DNA of 64,000 nucleotides from Hymenobacter daecheongensis DSM 21074 (lineage in GTDB: Bacteria; Bacteroidota; Bacteroidia; Cytophagales; Hymenobacteraceae), in assembly GCF_900141805.1 (NCBI RefSeq), contig NZ_FQYN01000003.1:248001-312000 (forward strand), in the 5' to 3' direction. The position numbers and the translations under genes are program-made. Of this stretch, positions 15,891 through 24,023 are shown one piece after another. Position 1 is the first letter of the stretch; the number at the start of each line of letters is the position of its first letter. The notes under the pieces are model-generated. The model searched no databases. It was not told the DNA's origin and saw nothing but the letters and a program-made list of their open reading frames with translations.

Positions 15891-16631
15891 TTAGATGACT
15901 TTGGCTTCGTTGCGGAGCAACTTGATCAGGTCGCCGGCGCTTTCGGCCGGGATGAGCTTCACGCCCTGCTTCTTGGGCGGCAGCGCGTACTCGGCTACCT
16001 CGGTGCGGGCACCTTCGCCCACGGGCTCCACCACTTTCAGCGGCTTGGTGCGGGCCGTCATGATGCCGCGCATGTTCGGGATGCGGGGCTCGCACATAGG
16101 TTGCTGGCAGGAGGCCACGAAGGGCGTATTCACTTCCACAATCTCTTTGCCGCCCTCAATTTCGCGCTCCAGCGTGGCAGTGCTGCCGCTCATATCGAGC
16201 TTCATGGCCGGGGCCACGGTCGGGATGCCGAGCATCTCGCCCACCATGCCGTGCACCTGGAAACCATTGTAATCGATGCTTTCCTTGCCCATCAGAATCA
16301 CGTCGTAGGCACCTTCCTTGGCAATGGCGGCAATCTGCTGGGCCACGAAGTAGGCATCTTTCGGCGCGGCATTCACCCGAATGGCGTCGTCGGCGCCGAT
16401 GGCCAGGGCCTTGCGGATGTTGGGCTCGGTGTCGGCCTCGCCGACGTTGAGGACGGTGACCGTGCCGCTGCCCTGAGCTTCTTTCAGCTCGATGGCGCGG
16501 GTGAGGGCATATTCATCCCAGGGATTAATCACGAACTGCACGCCAGCCTTGTTGAACTCCTTGTTATCGGGCGTGAAGGTGATTTTGGTGGTCGTGTCGG
16601 GTACGTTGCTGATGCAAACGAGAAACTTCAT
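15891..16631 (-). CDS. etfB: Electron transfer flavoprotein beta subunit
   Basis: The 246-residue protein begins MKFLVCISNVPDTTTKITF and has NPWDEYALTRAIELKEAQGSG, the AMP-binding-domain signature region VNTPFVASCQQPMCEPRIPN, and RGIMTARTKPLKVVEP, all EtfB landmarks. It forms the heterodimer with EtfA encoded next on the same strand. Length is normal. It is divergent from the TPR gene at 16709. Confidence 0.96.
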   Translation of the reverse strand: MKFLVCISNVPDTTTKITFTPDNKEFNKAGVQFVINPWDEYALTRAIELKEAQGSGTVTVLNVGEADTEPNIRKALAIGADDAIRVNAAPKDAYFVAQQIAAIAKEGAYDVILMGKESIDYNGFQVHGMVGEMLGIPTVAPAMKLDMSGSTATLEREIEGGKEIVEVNTPFVASCQQPMCEPRIPNMRGIMTARTKPLKVVEPVGEGARTEVAEYALPPKKQGVKLIPAESAGDLIKLLRNEAKVI

Positions 16632-16708
16632 CTACGGCTGCTTGTGATGGAAGATAAACTACGGGAAAGGCCCTAATTTCGGGCGAAGATACAGAAAACT
16701 CCCGCCCC

Positions 16709-17047
16709 ATGGATACTATGCCCACGCGTCTTGAACAACTCCTGAGCTTCTACGCCGATGATCCGAACGACCCGTTCACCATCTACGCCATTGCGACGGA
16801 GTACCGCGCTACGGAGCCCCAGCGGGCCATGAGCTACTACCAAACCCTGCTCGATGAGCACCCCGACTACGTGGGCACCTATTACCACGCCGGCAAGCTA
16901 TTGGAGCAATTGCAAAAGCCGGAAGAGGCGGAAAAGGTTTATCGGCGGGGGCTGCAGGTGAGCCGGCAGGCCGGGCAGCTGCACGCCGCCAGCGAGCTGC
17001 AGCAAGCTCTGAATCAAGCCCTGGGGCTGGATTATGAGGATGAGTAA
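16709..17047 (+). CDS. Small TPR-repeat protein
   Basis: The 112-residue protein is entirely helical with tetratricopeptide-like repeats: DPFTIYAIATEYRATEPQRA, AMSYYQTLLDEHPDYVGTYY and AGKLLEQLQKPEEAEKVYRR. There is no signal peptide. It would act as a cytoplasmic binding scaffold; the partner is unknown. It is divergent from etfB and convergent with the B12-binding gene, 8 bases apart. Confidence 0.8.
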   Translation: MDTMPTRLEQLLSFYADDPNDPFTIYAIATEYRATEPQRAMSYYQTLLDEHPDYVGTYYHAGKLLEQLQKPEEAEKVYRRGLQVSRQAGQLHAASELQQALNQALGLDYEDE

Positions 17048-17055
17048 TGGCCACC

Positions 17056-18132
17056 CTATGGCTGGCCCACGAGCTGTCGGGCGGCTTCTACGGCGGCGCG
17101 GGCGTTGGGCGCGCAGGCATCGGCTCCCACCACCCGCCACAGATCAGGGTCGGCGTTGAAGGGTGGGCCGCCCACCAACACGCGCACCTGGGTAGCGGCC
17201 TGCACATAGGGCCGGGCGGCCAGCAAATCGCGCACTGAGCCCACATGGTGGCTCATGGAAGCTCCCAGCACCAGCAAATCGACCTGATAGTCGACGGCGG
17301 CCTGCCAAACGCTGGCCAGCGGCATATTGCCCCCCAGGTAGAAAGGCGTCCAGCCATCGGCTTCCAGCAGCTCGGCTACCACGCGCACGGGTAGCACGTG
17401 TAGGTCGCCGGCCAGGGTAGTAGCCAGAAAGCGGTGCCCGGTGGCCGGAGCCGGCTTCCGATACTGGCGCAGACTGGCAATGGCCTGCTCGGCCGCCGCC
17501 GTGCAATAGTGCTCCTGGGCCACATTTAGCTCGCCCCGGTGCCAGCGCTGCCCTACTTCGCTCTGGGCGGGCAGCAGCACCTGCTCGTATAAATCACCCA
17601 CATCGGTGCCCCGACGCGCTTTTTCCACTACCAGCTCAATGGCCTGGGCACTCTTGCCAGCCAGCAATAAGCTAAGGTAGCTGGCCATGAGGCGGGCCAG
17701 CGGCGCATCCGGCGCGGCAGCTTCGGCCGGCGCATCGGCTTCGGCTATGGGCTGCTGCAGCTGCGCCAGGGCTCCGTTCAGGTAGCCGGCCACCTGAATA
17801 TACTCCATAATGGGCAGGCGCTGCGAGAGTACCTGCTTCAGCGCATCGAGCTGACTCGCCAATTCCTGGTCGCGGGCTGGGGAAGGCTGCTGCTGGCGTA
17901 CGTGGGTGAGGTGCACTTCAAAAAGCGCGGCACTCTGCATCAGAATCGTATCGGCCAGCACCAGCAGATGGCTTTTCAGCTCGGCGCGCAGCTGGCTTTC
18001 TTCCACGCTGCCATCGACCAAAGTGGCCGACACAACCAGCCGGTGATAGTGGCTTACGGCACTGGCAGTAAGATCATTGGCCTGGCCATAAAGAGCCTGG
18101 GCCGTACGCTGCTGCTCTAATTTTTCCTTCAT
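17056..18132 (-). CDS. CarH-like B12-binding photosensor-type protein without MerR domain
   Basis: In this 358-residue protein, residues about 150-225 form the helical B12 cap domain with the photosensory signature W-x9-EH (W197 to E207-H208, RWHRGELNVAQEH). Residues 233-358 form a Rossmann-type cobalamin domain: GDLH (242-245) is a variant of D-x-H-x-x-G with Pro instead of Gly, followed by LGGNMPL, LVLGASMSHH and LVGGPPF. CarH senses light through adenosyl-B12 and binds DNA with a MerR domain. Here the N-terminal ~140 residues are a different helical segment without a visible HTH. It may therefore signal through a partner. Binding and light response are inferred. Confidence 0.85.
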   Translation of the reverse strand: MKEKLEQQRTAQALYGQANDLTASAVSHYHRLVVSATLVDGSVEESQLRAELKSHLLVLADTILMQSAALFEVHLTHVRQQQPSPARDQELASQLDALKQVLSQRLPIMEYIQVAGYLNGALAQLQQPIAEADAPAEAAAPDAPLARLMASYLSLLLAGKSAQAIELVVEKARRGTDVGDLYEQVLLPAQSEVGQRWHRGELNVAQEHYCTAAAEQAIASLRQYRKPAPATGHRFLATTLAGDLHVLPVRVVAELLEADGWTPFYLGGNMPLASVWQAAVDYQVDLLVLGASMSHHVGSVRDLLAARPYVQAATQVRVLVGGPPFNADPDLWRVVGADACAPNARAAVEAARQLVGQP

Positions 18133-18420
18133 AGATAAAAGCTTCCCGCGCTATCAACGCAAAACGGTCGGGCTGGTTCGCGCCTTATTTCACTATCCCA
18201 GGCAGCTAAGCACCCCGCAGGATAGCAGCGAGTTCGGTAAGGATTGTCCGGAAGCGGACCGCAAGATATTGGGTGTTTGCAAAAAAACACTCTCAAAAGG
18301 CCTTTCCCGGGTCGAGCGCGGAGTTATTCCGGTATCGGCGGGCGGCCTCCGCGAGAGCCTTGCATAGGACAGGTTACCAAAGCGCCGCGTGCGGATGAAA
18401 TAGCGGAAAAAATATTCAGT
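18133..18420. other. Intergenic region upstream of arsR
   Basis: No gene is supported here. Between the divergent B12-binding and arsR genes I see no long palindrome of the families found elsewhere. The only clear structure is the operator immediately downstream at 18421. Confidence 0.5.
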
Positions 18421-18465
18421 TATGACGTAAATATACGTCATATAACAACGTATATTTACGTCATA
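18421..18465. promoter_or_regulatory. Palindromic operator of the ars operon
   Basis: TATGACGTAAATATACGTCA, near-palindromic in itself, is followed by ACGTATATTTACGTCATA, an exact reverse complement of the first 18 bases. So there are two overlapping levels of dyad symmetry ending 13 bases before the arsR ATG. This is the expected place for an ArsR autoregulatory site that overlaps the promoter and is released by As(III). Confidence 0.8.
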
Positions 18466-18478
18466 GTTATTCCTCTCT

Positions 18479-18826
18479 ATGACTCACGCCAAAACCGCCC
18501 ACTTCACTGAGCAGCAGCAGCAGTTGGCCCGCGTGGCCAAAGCGCTGGCGCATCCGGCCCGCGTGGCCATCATTCAGCTGCTGGCCAGCAAGACTACTTG
18601 TATCAGCGGCGACATTGCGGCCGAACTGCCCCTGAGCCGCACTACCGTGTCGCAGCACCTGCAGGAGCTGAAGGCCGTGGGCCTCATCCGCGGCGACATC
18701 GACGGACTGACGGTGTGCTACTGCCTGAACCTAACGCTGCTGCAACAGGCTCAGCAGCAATTCAGCGGCTTTTTCGAGCAGGCTACCGCGCCTGCCGGCG
18801 GGCCGGAAACATCCTGCGCCTGCTAA
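18479..18826 (+). CDS. arsR: ArsR-family metalloregulator
   Basis: The 115-residue winged-helix protein has [20 protein letters not shown] (21-40), the recognition helix [19 protein letters not shown] (52-70) and a wing [13 protein letters not shown]. Cys occur at 41, 80, 82, 113 and 115; C41 sits at the start of the helix preceding the recognition helix and the C-terminal pair is TSCAC, giving candidate As(III) ligands. It heads arsR-arsI-arsN-acr3-arsC and should repress them through the operator upstream. Which Cys bind metal cannot be settled by eye. Confidence 0.93.
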   Translation: MTHAKTAHFTEQQQQLARVAKALAHPARVAIIQLLASKTTCISGDIAAELPLSRTTVSQHLQELKAVGLIRGDIDGLTVCYCLNLTLLQQAQQQFSGFFEQATAPAGGPETSCAC

Positions 18827-18858
18827 TCGACTGCTTTCACTCTCAACCCCAAAATGCC

Positions 18859-19425
18859 ATGCAAACCGCTGTCTTCCCCCGTATGCACGTCTCGCTGTAC
18901 GTGTCGAATCTGGCCGCTACGGTCAGCTTCTACGATGCCTTCTTCCGCCAGCCGGCCGCCAAAATCCGGCCCGGCTACGCGAAATACGTTCTGGATCAGC
19001 CCTCACTCATCATCTCCTTCGTGGAGAACGCCGACCGGGTCCAGAGCCATTTCGGCCACCTGGGCTTTCAGGTAGAAACCGTGGCTGAGCTGGACGAGCG
19101 TCTGACGGCCGCCCGCGCCGCCGGTCTGGTGCAGCGCGAAGAAGTGGGCACCAGCTGCTGCTACGCCAAGCAGGACAAATTCTGGGTGAATGACCCCGAC
19201 GGCGTGGAATGGGAAGTATACTATTTCCACGAGGATGCCGAGTTCAACGACCCGCGCTACCAAGCCGAGGCCGCCGGCAGCAGCCAGTGCTGCATCGCGC
19301 CGGCCGCCCAGGCACTGCTGGCCCCGCTTGCGGAAGAGGCCCTGACTACGGCTCCCATGGCTTTTCAGCTGGATACGGTGGCAGCCTGCGCGCCTTGCTG
19401 CAGCCCCGGCGGTGTGTGCTGCTAA
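18859..19425 (+). CDS. arsI: ArsI-like C-As lyase / CadI family glyoxalase-fold protein
   Basis: The 188-residue vicinal-oxygen-chelate protein starts MQTAVFPRMHVSLYVSNLAA. The vicinal Cys pair C100-C101 in TSCCYAKQDKFWVNDPDG is diagnostic of ArsI, which cleaves carbon-arsenic bonds of trivalent organoarsenicals. Metal ligands are probably H10, H64 or H67, and E117 or E119 (GVEWEVYYFHED). The C-terminal tail is Cys-rich (QCC, AACAPCCSPGGVCC) and may capture arsenic. CadI, named from cadmium induction, is the alternative name in the same family. It is the second gene of the ars operon. Confidence 0.9.
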   Translation: MQTAVFPRMHVSLYVSNLAATVSFYDAFFRQPAAKIRPGYAKYVLDQPSLIISFVENADRVQSHFGHLGFQVETVAELDERLTAARAAGLVQREEVGTSCCYAKQDKFWVNDPDGVEWEVYYFHEDAEFNDPRYQAEAAGSSQCCIAPAAQALLAPLAEEALTTAPMAFQLDTVAACAPCCSPGGVCC

Positions 19426-19456
19426 TGTTTTTTGGCCCTCTATTCCTTACCTCACC

Positions 19457-19954
19457 ATGACCATTTTGCCCTTCACCGAAGCGCACTGGCCCGAAGCGCG
19501 GGCCATCTACGAAGCCGGTATTGCTACTGGCAAGGCCACCTTCACTACTGAAGCACCAACTTGGCCGGATTGGGATAAAAGCCACCTGGCGCACTGCCGG
19601 CTGGTGGCCCTCGACGAAGGCGGCCGGGTGCTGGGCTGGGCGGCCCTGTCGGCGGTATCGGGGCGGTGCGTGTATGGGGGCGTGGGTGAGGTGAGTGTGT
19701 ACGTGGCGGCCGCAGCCCGCGGGCAGGGCGTGGGACGGCAGCTGCTGGCGGCCCTGATTACGGAATCGGAGCAGAACGGCATGTGGACGCTGCAGGCCGG
19801 CATTTTTCCCGAAAACGCGGCCAGCCTCCGGCTGCACGAAGCCCATGGATTCCGGGTGGTGGGCCGGCGCGAGCGGATCGGGCAGCTGCGCGGGCGCTGG
19901 CAGGATACGCTACTGCTGGAGCGCCGCAGCGCCGTAGTGGGCCTCGATGCCTGA
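19457..19954 (+). CDS. arsN: GNAT acetyltransferase, ArsN/phosphinothricin acetyltransferase type
   Basis: The 165-residue GNAT protein contains the acetyl-CoA loop RGQGVGRQLL and the PAT-like landmarks IYEAGIATGKATFTTEAP near the start and FPENAASLRLHEAHGFRVVG. Within ars operons such proteins are called ArsN; characterised ArsN1 acetylates phosphinothricin and the organoarsenical arsinothricin. That role fits a partner of ArsI, but the substrate is inferred. ATG 19457 lies 31 bases after arsI. The next gene is acr3. Confidence 0.85.
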   Translation: MTILPFTEAHWPEARAIYEAGIATGKATFTTEAPTWPDWDKSHLAHCRLVALDEGGRVLGWAALSAVSGRCVYGGVGEVSVYVAAAARGQGVGRQLLAALITESEQNGMWTLQAGIFPENAASLRLHEAHGFRVVGRRERIGQLRGRWQDTLLLERRSAVVGLDA

Positions 19955-19996
19955 CATTTCGGCTCCCAGATTTCACCCTTGCTTGTCTTGCACGCC

Positions 19997-21094
19997 ATGC
20001 CTCCCAACACTGCACCGCCCGCCGTGGCCGTAGCCCACAAAAAGCTCTCTGGCCTCGACCGCGGCCTCACGCTCTGGATATTCCTGGCCATGGCGCTGGG
20101 CGTGGCGTTGGGCTACTTCGTGCCGGGTGTGGAGCGTGCCGTGAGCTATTTTTTGGTGGGCACCGTGAATGTGCCGCTGGCCGTGGGCCTCATCCTGATG
20201 ATGTATCCGCCGCTGGCGAGAGTCAGATACGAGCAACTGCCCACGGTTTTTCGCAACACGCGCATCATTGGCCTCTCCCTTTTTCTGAACTGGATTGTGG
20301 GGCCGCTGCTAATGTTTTTTCTGGCCATCTGGCTGTTGCCGGATAAGCCTGAGTACATGATGGGGTCAATCCTAATTGGTATTGCCCGCTGCATTGCTAT
20401 GGTGCTGGTCTGGAATGATCTGGCCGATGGCAGCCGCGAATACGCAGCCGGGTTGGTAGCGCTCAACTCCATTTTTCAGATACTGTTCTACAGTGTGCTG
20501 GCGTGGCTGTTTATCACGGTGTTGCCCCCATATTTCGGCCTGAAAGGCTACGCAGTGACTATTGGCATCGGGGATATTGCTCAAAGCGTGCTCATCTACC
20601 TGGGCATTCCCTTCGCGGCGGGCTTCCTTTCGCGTGTGGTGCTGCGGCAGCTGAAAGGCAACGACTGGTACGAGCAGGTGTTTATTCCGGCCATTAGTCC
20701 CATCACCCTGATTGCGCTTCTGCTGACTATTGTACTAATGTTCAGCCTAAAAGGCGAGCTAATCGTGCATATTCCGCTGGATGTGCTGCGCATTGCACTG
20801 CCGCTGGCCCTCTATTTCGGCATTATGTTCGGGCTCAGCTTTGCAGCCGGCAAATGGCTGGGCGCAAGCTACGCCGAGAACACCGCCATTGCTTTCACCG
20901 CCACCGGCAACAATTTCGAGCTGGCCATTGCCGTGGCCGTTGGTGTGTTTGGGCTGAACTCGGGGCAGGCTTTTGCGGGCGTTATCGGCCCCCTGATTGA
21001 GGTGCCCGCGCTGATTGCCCTGGTGAACGTAGCCTTCTGGTTTCGCCGCCGCTGGTATAGCAGCCCCGACCCGACTCCCGCGCCACAACCGTAG
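19997..21094 (+). CDS. acr3: Acr3-type arsenite efflux permease
   Basis: The 365-residue membrane protein has about ten helices. It carries the ACR3 hallmarks: the conserved Cys in [13 protein letters not shown] (C132) and the Glu in [17 protein letters not shown] and [12 protein letters not shown]. It extrudes As(III) across the inner membrane. ATG 19997 was chosen over a TTG six codons earlier, based on the typical start. It lies between arsN and arsC in one operon. Confidence 0.95.
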   Translation: MPPNTAPPAVAVAHKKLSGLDRGLTLWIFLAMALGVALGYFVPGVERAVSYFLVGTVNVPLAVGLILMMYPPLARVRYEQLPTVFRNTRIIGLSLFLNWIVGPLLMFFLAIWLLPDKPEYMMGSILIGIARCIAMVLVWNDLADGSREYAAGLVALNSIFQILFYSVLAWLFITVLPPYFGLKGYAVTIGIGDIAQSVLIYLGIPFAAGFLSRVVLRQLKGNDWYEQVFIPAISPITLIALLLTIVLMFSLKGELIVHIPLDVLRIALPLALYFGIMFGLSFAAGKWLGASYAENTAIAFTATGNNFELAIAVAVGVFGLNSGQAFAGVIGPLIEVPALIALVNVAFWFRRRWYSSPDPTPAPQP

Positions 21095-21113
21095 CTTCCC
21101 TTTCTTCACTACT

Positions 21114-21530
21114 ATGACCACTACCGACATGAAAAACATCCTGGTGCTCTGCACCGGCAACTCCTGCCGTAGTCAGATTCTGCACGGCTATCTGCAGCAA
21201 CTGCTTGGCAGCCAAACCACCGTATACAGCGCCGGCATCGAAACGCATGGACTAAACCCCAGGGCCGTACGCGTGATGGCCGAAGATGGCGTGGACATCT
21301 CGCACCACACCTCCAACCATGTCGACGAATACGCCGCTGTGCCCTTCGACCTTATCATTACCGTCTGCGACCATGCCAATGAGGTATGCCCCGTGTTTCC
21401 GGCCACGGCCCGCCGCCTGCACCACAGCTTCCCCGATCCGGCTAAAGCCACAGGCTCCGAAGAGGTGGTGCTGGCGGAATTCCGGCGGGTGCGCGACCAG
21501 CTGAAAGCTTACGCTCAGCAGCTGGCGTAG
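21114..21530 (+). CDS. arsC: Arsenate reductase, low-molecular-weight phosphatase type
   Basis: The 138-residue protein has the P-loop CTGNSCRS with nucleophile C13, and the second redox pair C85 and C92 (TVCDHANEVCPVFP) at the spacing seen in thioredoxin-coupled ArsC. It reduces arsenate to arsenite, which Acr3 exports. The start codon (MTTTDMKNILVLCTG) lies 19 bases after acr3; an alternative start is the Met at residue 6. It is the last gene of the ars operon. Confidence 0.95.
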   Translation: MTTTDMKNILVLCTGNSCRSQILHGYLQQLLGSQTTVYSAGIETHGLNPRAVRVMAEDGVDISHHTSNHVDEYAAVPFDLIITVCDHANEVCPVFPATARRLHHSFPDPAKATGSEEVVLAEFRRVRDQLKAYAQQLA

Positions 21531-21654
21531 CCATCTGGAGCATAGCTGCCAGGCCCGTCACTGCCTTTGAAATGAGAAAGCCTTCTGTAGCGTGCGGATG
21601 GCTTTTTTAGTATATTCAGAAAAGCATTTACTTACTCCCTTCTGCTCCGCTATC

Positions 21655-22566
21655 ATGGTTTCCTCCCCTACTCCCAAAACCGCGGTATGGCCGCCGCTGC
21701 CGCTGGCCGAATGGCAGGATACGCTGGCCACCTTGCACATGTGGACGCAGATTGTGGGCAAAATCCGGCTGGCCTGCACCCCGCTGGTCAACCAGTGGTG
21801 GAATGTGCCGCTCTACGTCACGGCCCGAGGCCTCACCACCTCGGCCATGCCCTATGAGGGCCGCTCGTTTCAGATTGATTTCGACTTCATCGACCATCAG
21901 TTGCTGATTGAGTGCAGCGACGGAGCACGCCGCACGCTGAAGCTGGAGCCGCGTAGCGTGGCCAGCTTCTACCACGAAGTACGGCACCTGCTGGCCGAGT
22001 TGGGGCTGCCTGTGCGCATCTGGAAAGTGCCGGTAGAGGTGCCCGACCCGATTCCCTTCGACCAGGACGAGCGGCACGCCAGCTACGATGCCGAGCACGC
22101 GCACCGCTTCTGGCTGGTGCTGGGGCAGGCCGGGCGCGTGCTGGAGCTGTTTCGGGCCCGCTTTGCGGGCAAGTGCAGCCCGGTGCATTTCTTCTGGGGC
22201 AGCTTCGATCTGGCCGTTACGCGCTTTTCAGGCCGCCGCGCCCCCGAGCGGGAAGGGGCCGACAGCATCACCCGCGAAGCTTACTCACACGAGGTAATCA
22301 GCCACGGATTCTGGCCCGGCGGCGGCCAGCAGGAGGCCGCTTTCTACGCCTACGCTGCCCCGGCCCCGCAAGGCATCGACACTTTTAAAGTGTATCCGAA
22401 GGAAGCTTTTTACAGCACCGAGCTGGGCGAATTCCTGCTCCCCTATGAGGCCGTACGCACCGCCGCTAACCCGGATGCTACGCTCCTTTCCTTTCTACAA
22501 AGCACCTACGAGGCCGGTGCCACGCTGGCCCGCTGGGACCGAACGGCGCTGGAACGCATGGAATAG
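21655..22566 (+). CDS. DUF5996 family protein
   Basis: The 303-residue protein with WPPLPLAEWQDTLATLHMWTQ at the start and DLAVTRFSGRRAP, FWPGGG and EAFYSTELGEFLLPYEAVR further on matches the conserved protein family annotated DUF5996. No signal peptide or membrane segment is seen. Its biochemical role is not known to me. It stands alone, 124 bases after arsC, and may or may not be read with the ars genes. The ATG at 21655 was chosen because the frame upstream codes for an unlike sequence. Confidence 0.8.
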   Translation: MVSSPTPKTAVWPPLPLAEWQDTLATLHMWTQIVGKIRLACTPLVNQWWNVPLYVTARGLTTSAMPYEGRSFQIDFDFIDHQLLIECSDGARRTLKLEPRSVASFYHEVRHLLAELGLPVRIWKVPVEVPDPIPFDQDERHASYDAEHAHRFWLVLGQAGRVLELFRARFAGKCSPVHFFWGSFDLAVTRFSGRRAPEREGADSITREAYSHEVISHGFWPGGGQQEAAFYAYAAPAPQGIDTFKVYPKEAFYSTELGEFLLPYEAVRTAANPDATLLSFLQSTYEAGATLARWDRTALERME

Positions 22567-22702
22567 CCCGGCTCGGAGCCAAAGGCTGAAAGCGTGACAA
22601 AAAAACATGCTTTTTTTGGAAACCCGCCGCGTTGAGACTCCGTAAAGTCCAGGTTTTGCCCGGCCCGGCCGAACTTAACGCACTGGTTCTGCGTCAGGGG
22701 GA

Positions 22703-23551
22703 ATGCGCAAGACCATTCTGCTTGGGCTGGCCGTGCTACTCAGCGCCGCCACCCGCACCTTGGCCCAGACGGAGACTATCGACTACAAAGAGTCGCCCTT
22801 CGTTCGCCACATTCGCCCCGACCGCTCCGGGCAGACCATTACCACCAACATGCTCTATCCGGGGCAGTTTCAGCTCGATGCCGACCTGAACCACCCTGAA
22901 CCCTTTGGCCCGGCCGGGGCGCTGGCCCGCCCGGTTTCGACCGGGGCGCTGCGCATCGGCTTCTTCAATGATATTGAGCTGCGCGTGGCCCAGAGCTACG
23001 TGGCTCCGCTGCCCCGCTCCGGCGGCCCGGCCTCCGAAACACCTGTCTCGCCAGGGGCGGCTTCGGGCTTCCTACCGCTCACGCTGGGGGCCAAATTCCT
23101 GGCATCCACCACCCAAAATGCCCGCTCGCAGGTAGTGGTGCTGGCCGAAATGACGCTCCGGAACGGCGACCAGTCGTTTCAGCCCAAAGTTCTGGAGCCG
23201 GGCGGGCGCTTGCTCGTCTCCCAGGTCATCGGCCAGCGCTACCGCCTCGAATCCAATTTGGGCTTCCGGCAGCGCGGCTTCCGGGCCGCCGACACCAAGC
23301 AGGGGCAATACCTGGGCACGCTGGCGCTGCACGGCCCGCTAGGTGGTCAATTCAATTTCTTTGCTGAAGGCTACACGACCTGGCGGCAGCAGCAAACGCT
23401 GGCTCCGGGCTTCACCACGGGCGTTTCCTGGCGCCCCTCCCCCGGCCTGCGCTTCGACCTGACGGCCGGCCGCACTTTTTCCAGTTCCAGCTTGGCTACC
23501 AACAATATTATGGTGGGTGGCGGCCTGAGTTTTCGGCTACCCCTGCGGTAA
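22703..23551 (+). CDS. Predicted outer-membrane beta-barrel protein (MetA-type transporter-like)
   Basis: The 282-residue protein has a signal peptide (MRKTILLGLAVLLSAATRTLAQ) followed by amphipathic beta-strand patterns such as NFFAEGYTTWRQQQTLAPGF and RFDLTAGRTF, and ends in an aromatic/hydrophobic strand (GGGLSFRLPLR). It resembles the transporter proteins of the phenol MetA-degradation family (inference from pattern). It is probably an outer-membrane protein of unknown substrate. The ATG sits behind GGGGGA, a usable ribosome-binding site. Confidence 0.7.
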   Translation: MRKTILLGLAVLLSAATRTLAQTETIDYKESPFVRHIRPDRSGQTITTNMLYPGQFQLDADLNHPEPFGPAGALARPVSTGALRIGFFNDIELRVAQSYVAPLPRSGGPASETPVSPGAASGFLPLTLGAKFLASTTQNARSQVVVLAEMTLRNGDQSFQPKVLEPGGRLLVSQVIGQRYRLESNLGFRQRGFRAADTKQGQYLGTLALHGPLGGQFNFFAEGYTTWRQQQTLAPGFTTGVSWRPSPGLRFDLTAGRTFSSSSLATNNIMVGGGLSFRLPLR

Positions 23552-23625
23552 AATCAGCCGGGCAGCTGGCGTGTCAGGAGACTGTGACGCACCTAGCCTA
23601 CTCTGTATATTCGGGAATCCTTATT

Positions 23626-23633
23626 TATCTTTG
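23626..23633 (+). promoter_or_regulatory. Bacteroidota -7 promoter element
   Basis: TATCTTTG matches TAnnTTTG in full and lies 30 bases before the ATG at 23663. No TTG at the -33 position. Confidence 0.45.
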
Positions 23634-23662
23634 TAAACTATTGCACCGCTCATATTACGGCC

Positions 23663-23956
23663 ATGGATAGGCTCTGCCCGATATTTTTTGCCGCTGCTCT
23701 GGTAATGGCCGCGCAGCCGGGCCGGGCGCAGTCGGCGGATATTCCGCGGCACGGCTCCTCGCTCACGGGCCTCAACGACCTGGAGCCGCCCGCTCCGCGC
23801 TACATGCAGGCCAGCGTGCTGCTTCAGCTTCAGACCCAAGCTCCCGAACCAACGCCGGAGCTGCCCAAACCCGTCCCGCGCAAGCCCGACAGACTGTTGC
23901 TTCAGCCTGAGCCGGCCCAAGCCACTCCTCCCGCTCCGCCCGCCGGCCGGCCGTAG
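23663..23956 (+). CDS. Small Pro-rich secreted protein
   Basis: The 97-residue protein has a signal peptide (MDRLCPIFFAAALVMAAQPG, cleavage likely after RAQ) and a mature part rich in Pro, Glu and Gln (EPTPELPKPVPRKPDR). No family recognised. A good promoter element upstream and a strong terminator downstream support a real gene. Confidence 0.6.
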   Translation: MDRLCPIFFAAALVMAAQPGRAQSADIPRHGSSLTGLNDLEPPAPRYMQASVLLQLQTQAPEPTPELPKPVPRKPDRLLLQPEPAQATPPAPPAGRP

Positions 23957-23960
23957 CCGC

Positions 23961-24009
23961 GCAAGCAAAAGCCCCGACTTCAATTTGCGAAGTCGGGGCT
24001 TTTGCTTGC
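23961..24009. terminator. Bidirectional terminator
   Basis: GCAAGCAAAAGCCCCGACTT and AAGTCGGGGCTTTTGCTTGC form a 20-bp stem around a short loop between convergent genes. A and T runs on both sides suit both directions. Confidence 0.92.
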
Positions 24010-24023
24010 TGACAGACTATAAA

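Noticed and set aside
18598..18858. Upstream extension of arsI through arsR
   Set aside because: The sequence before 18859 is the shadow frame of arsR; the ArsI family start matches MQTAVFPRMH.
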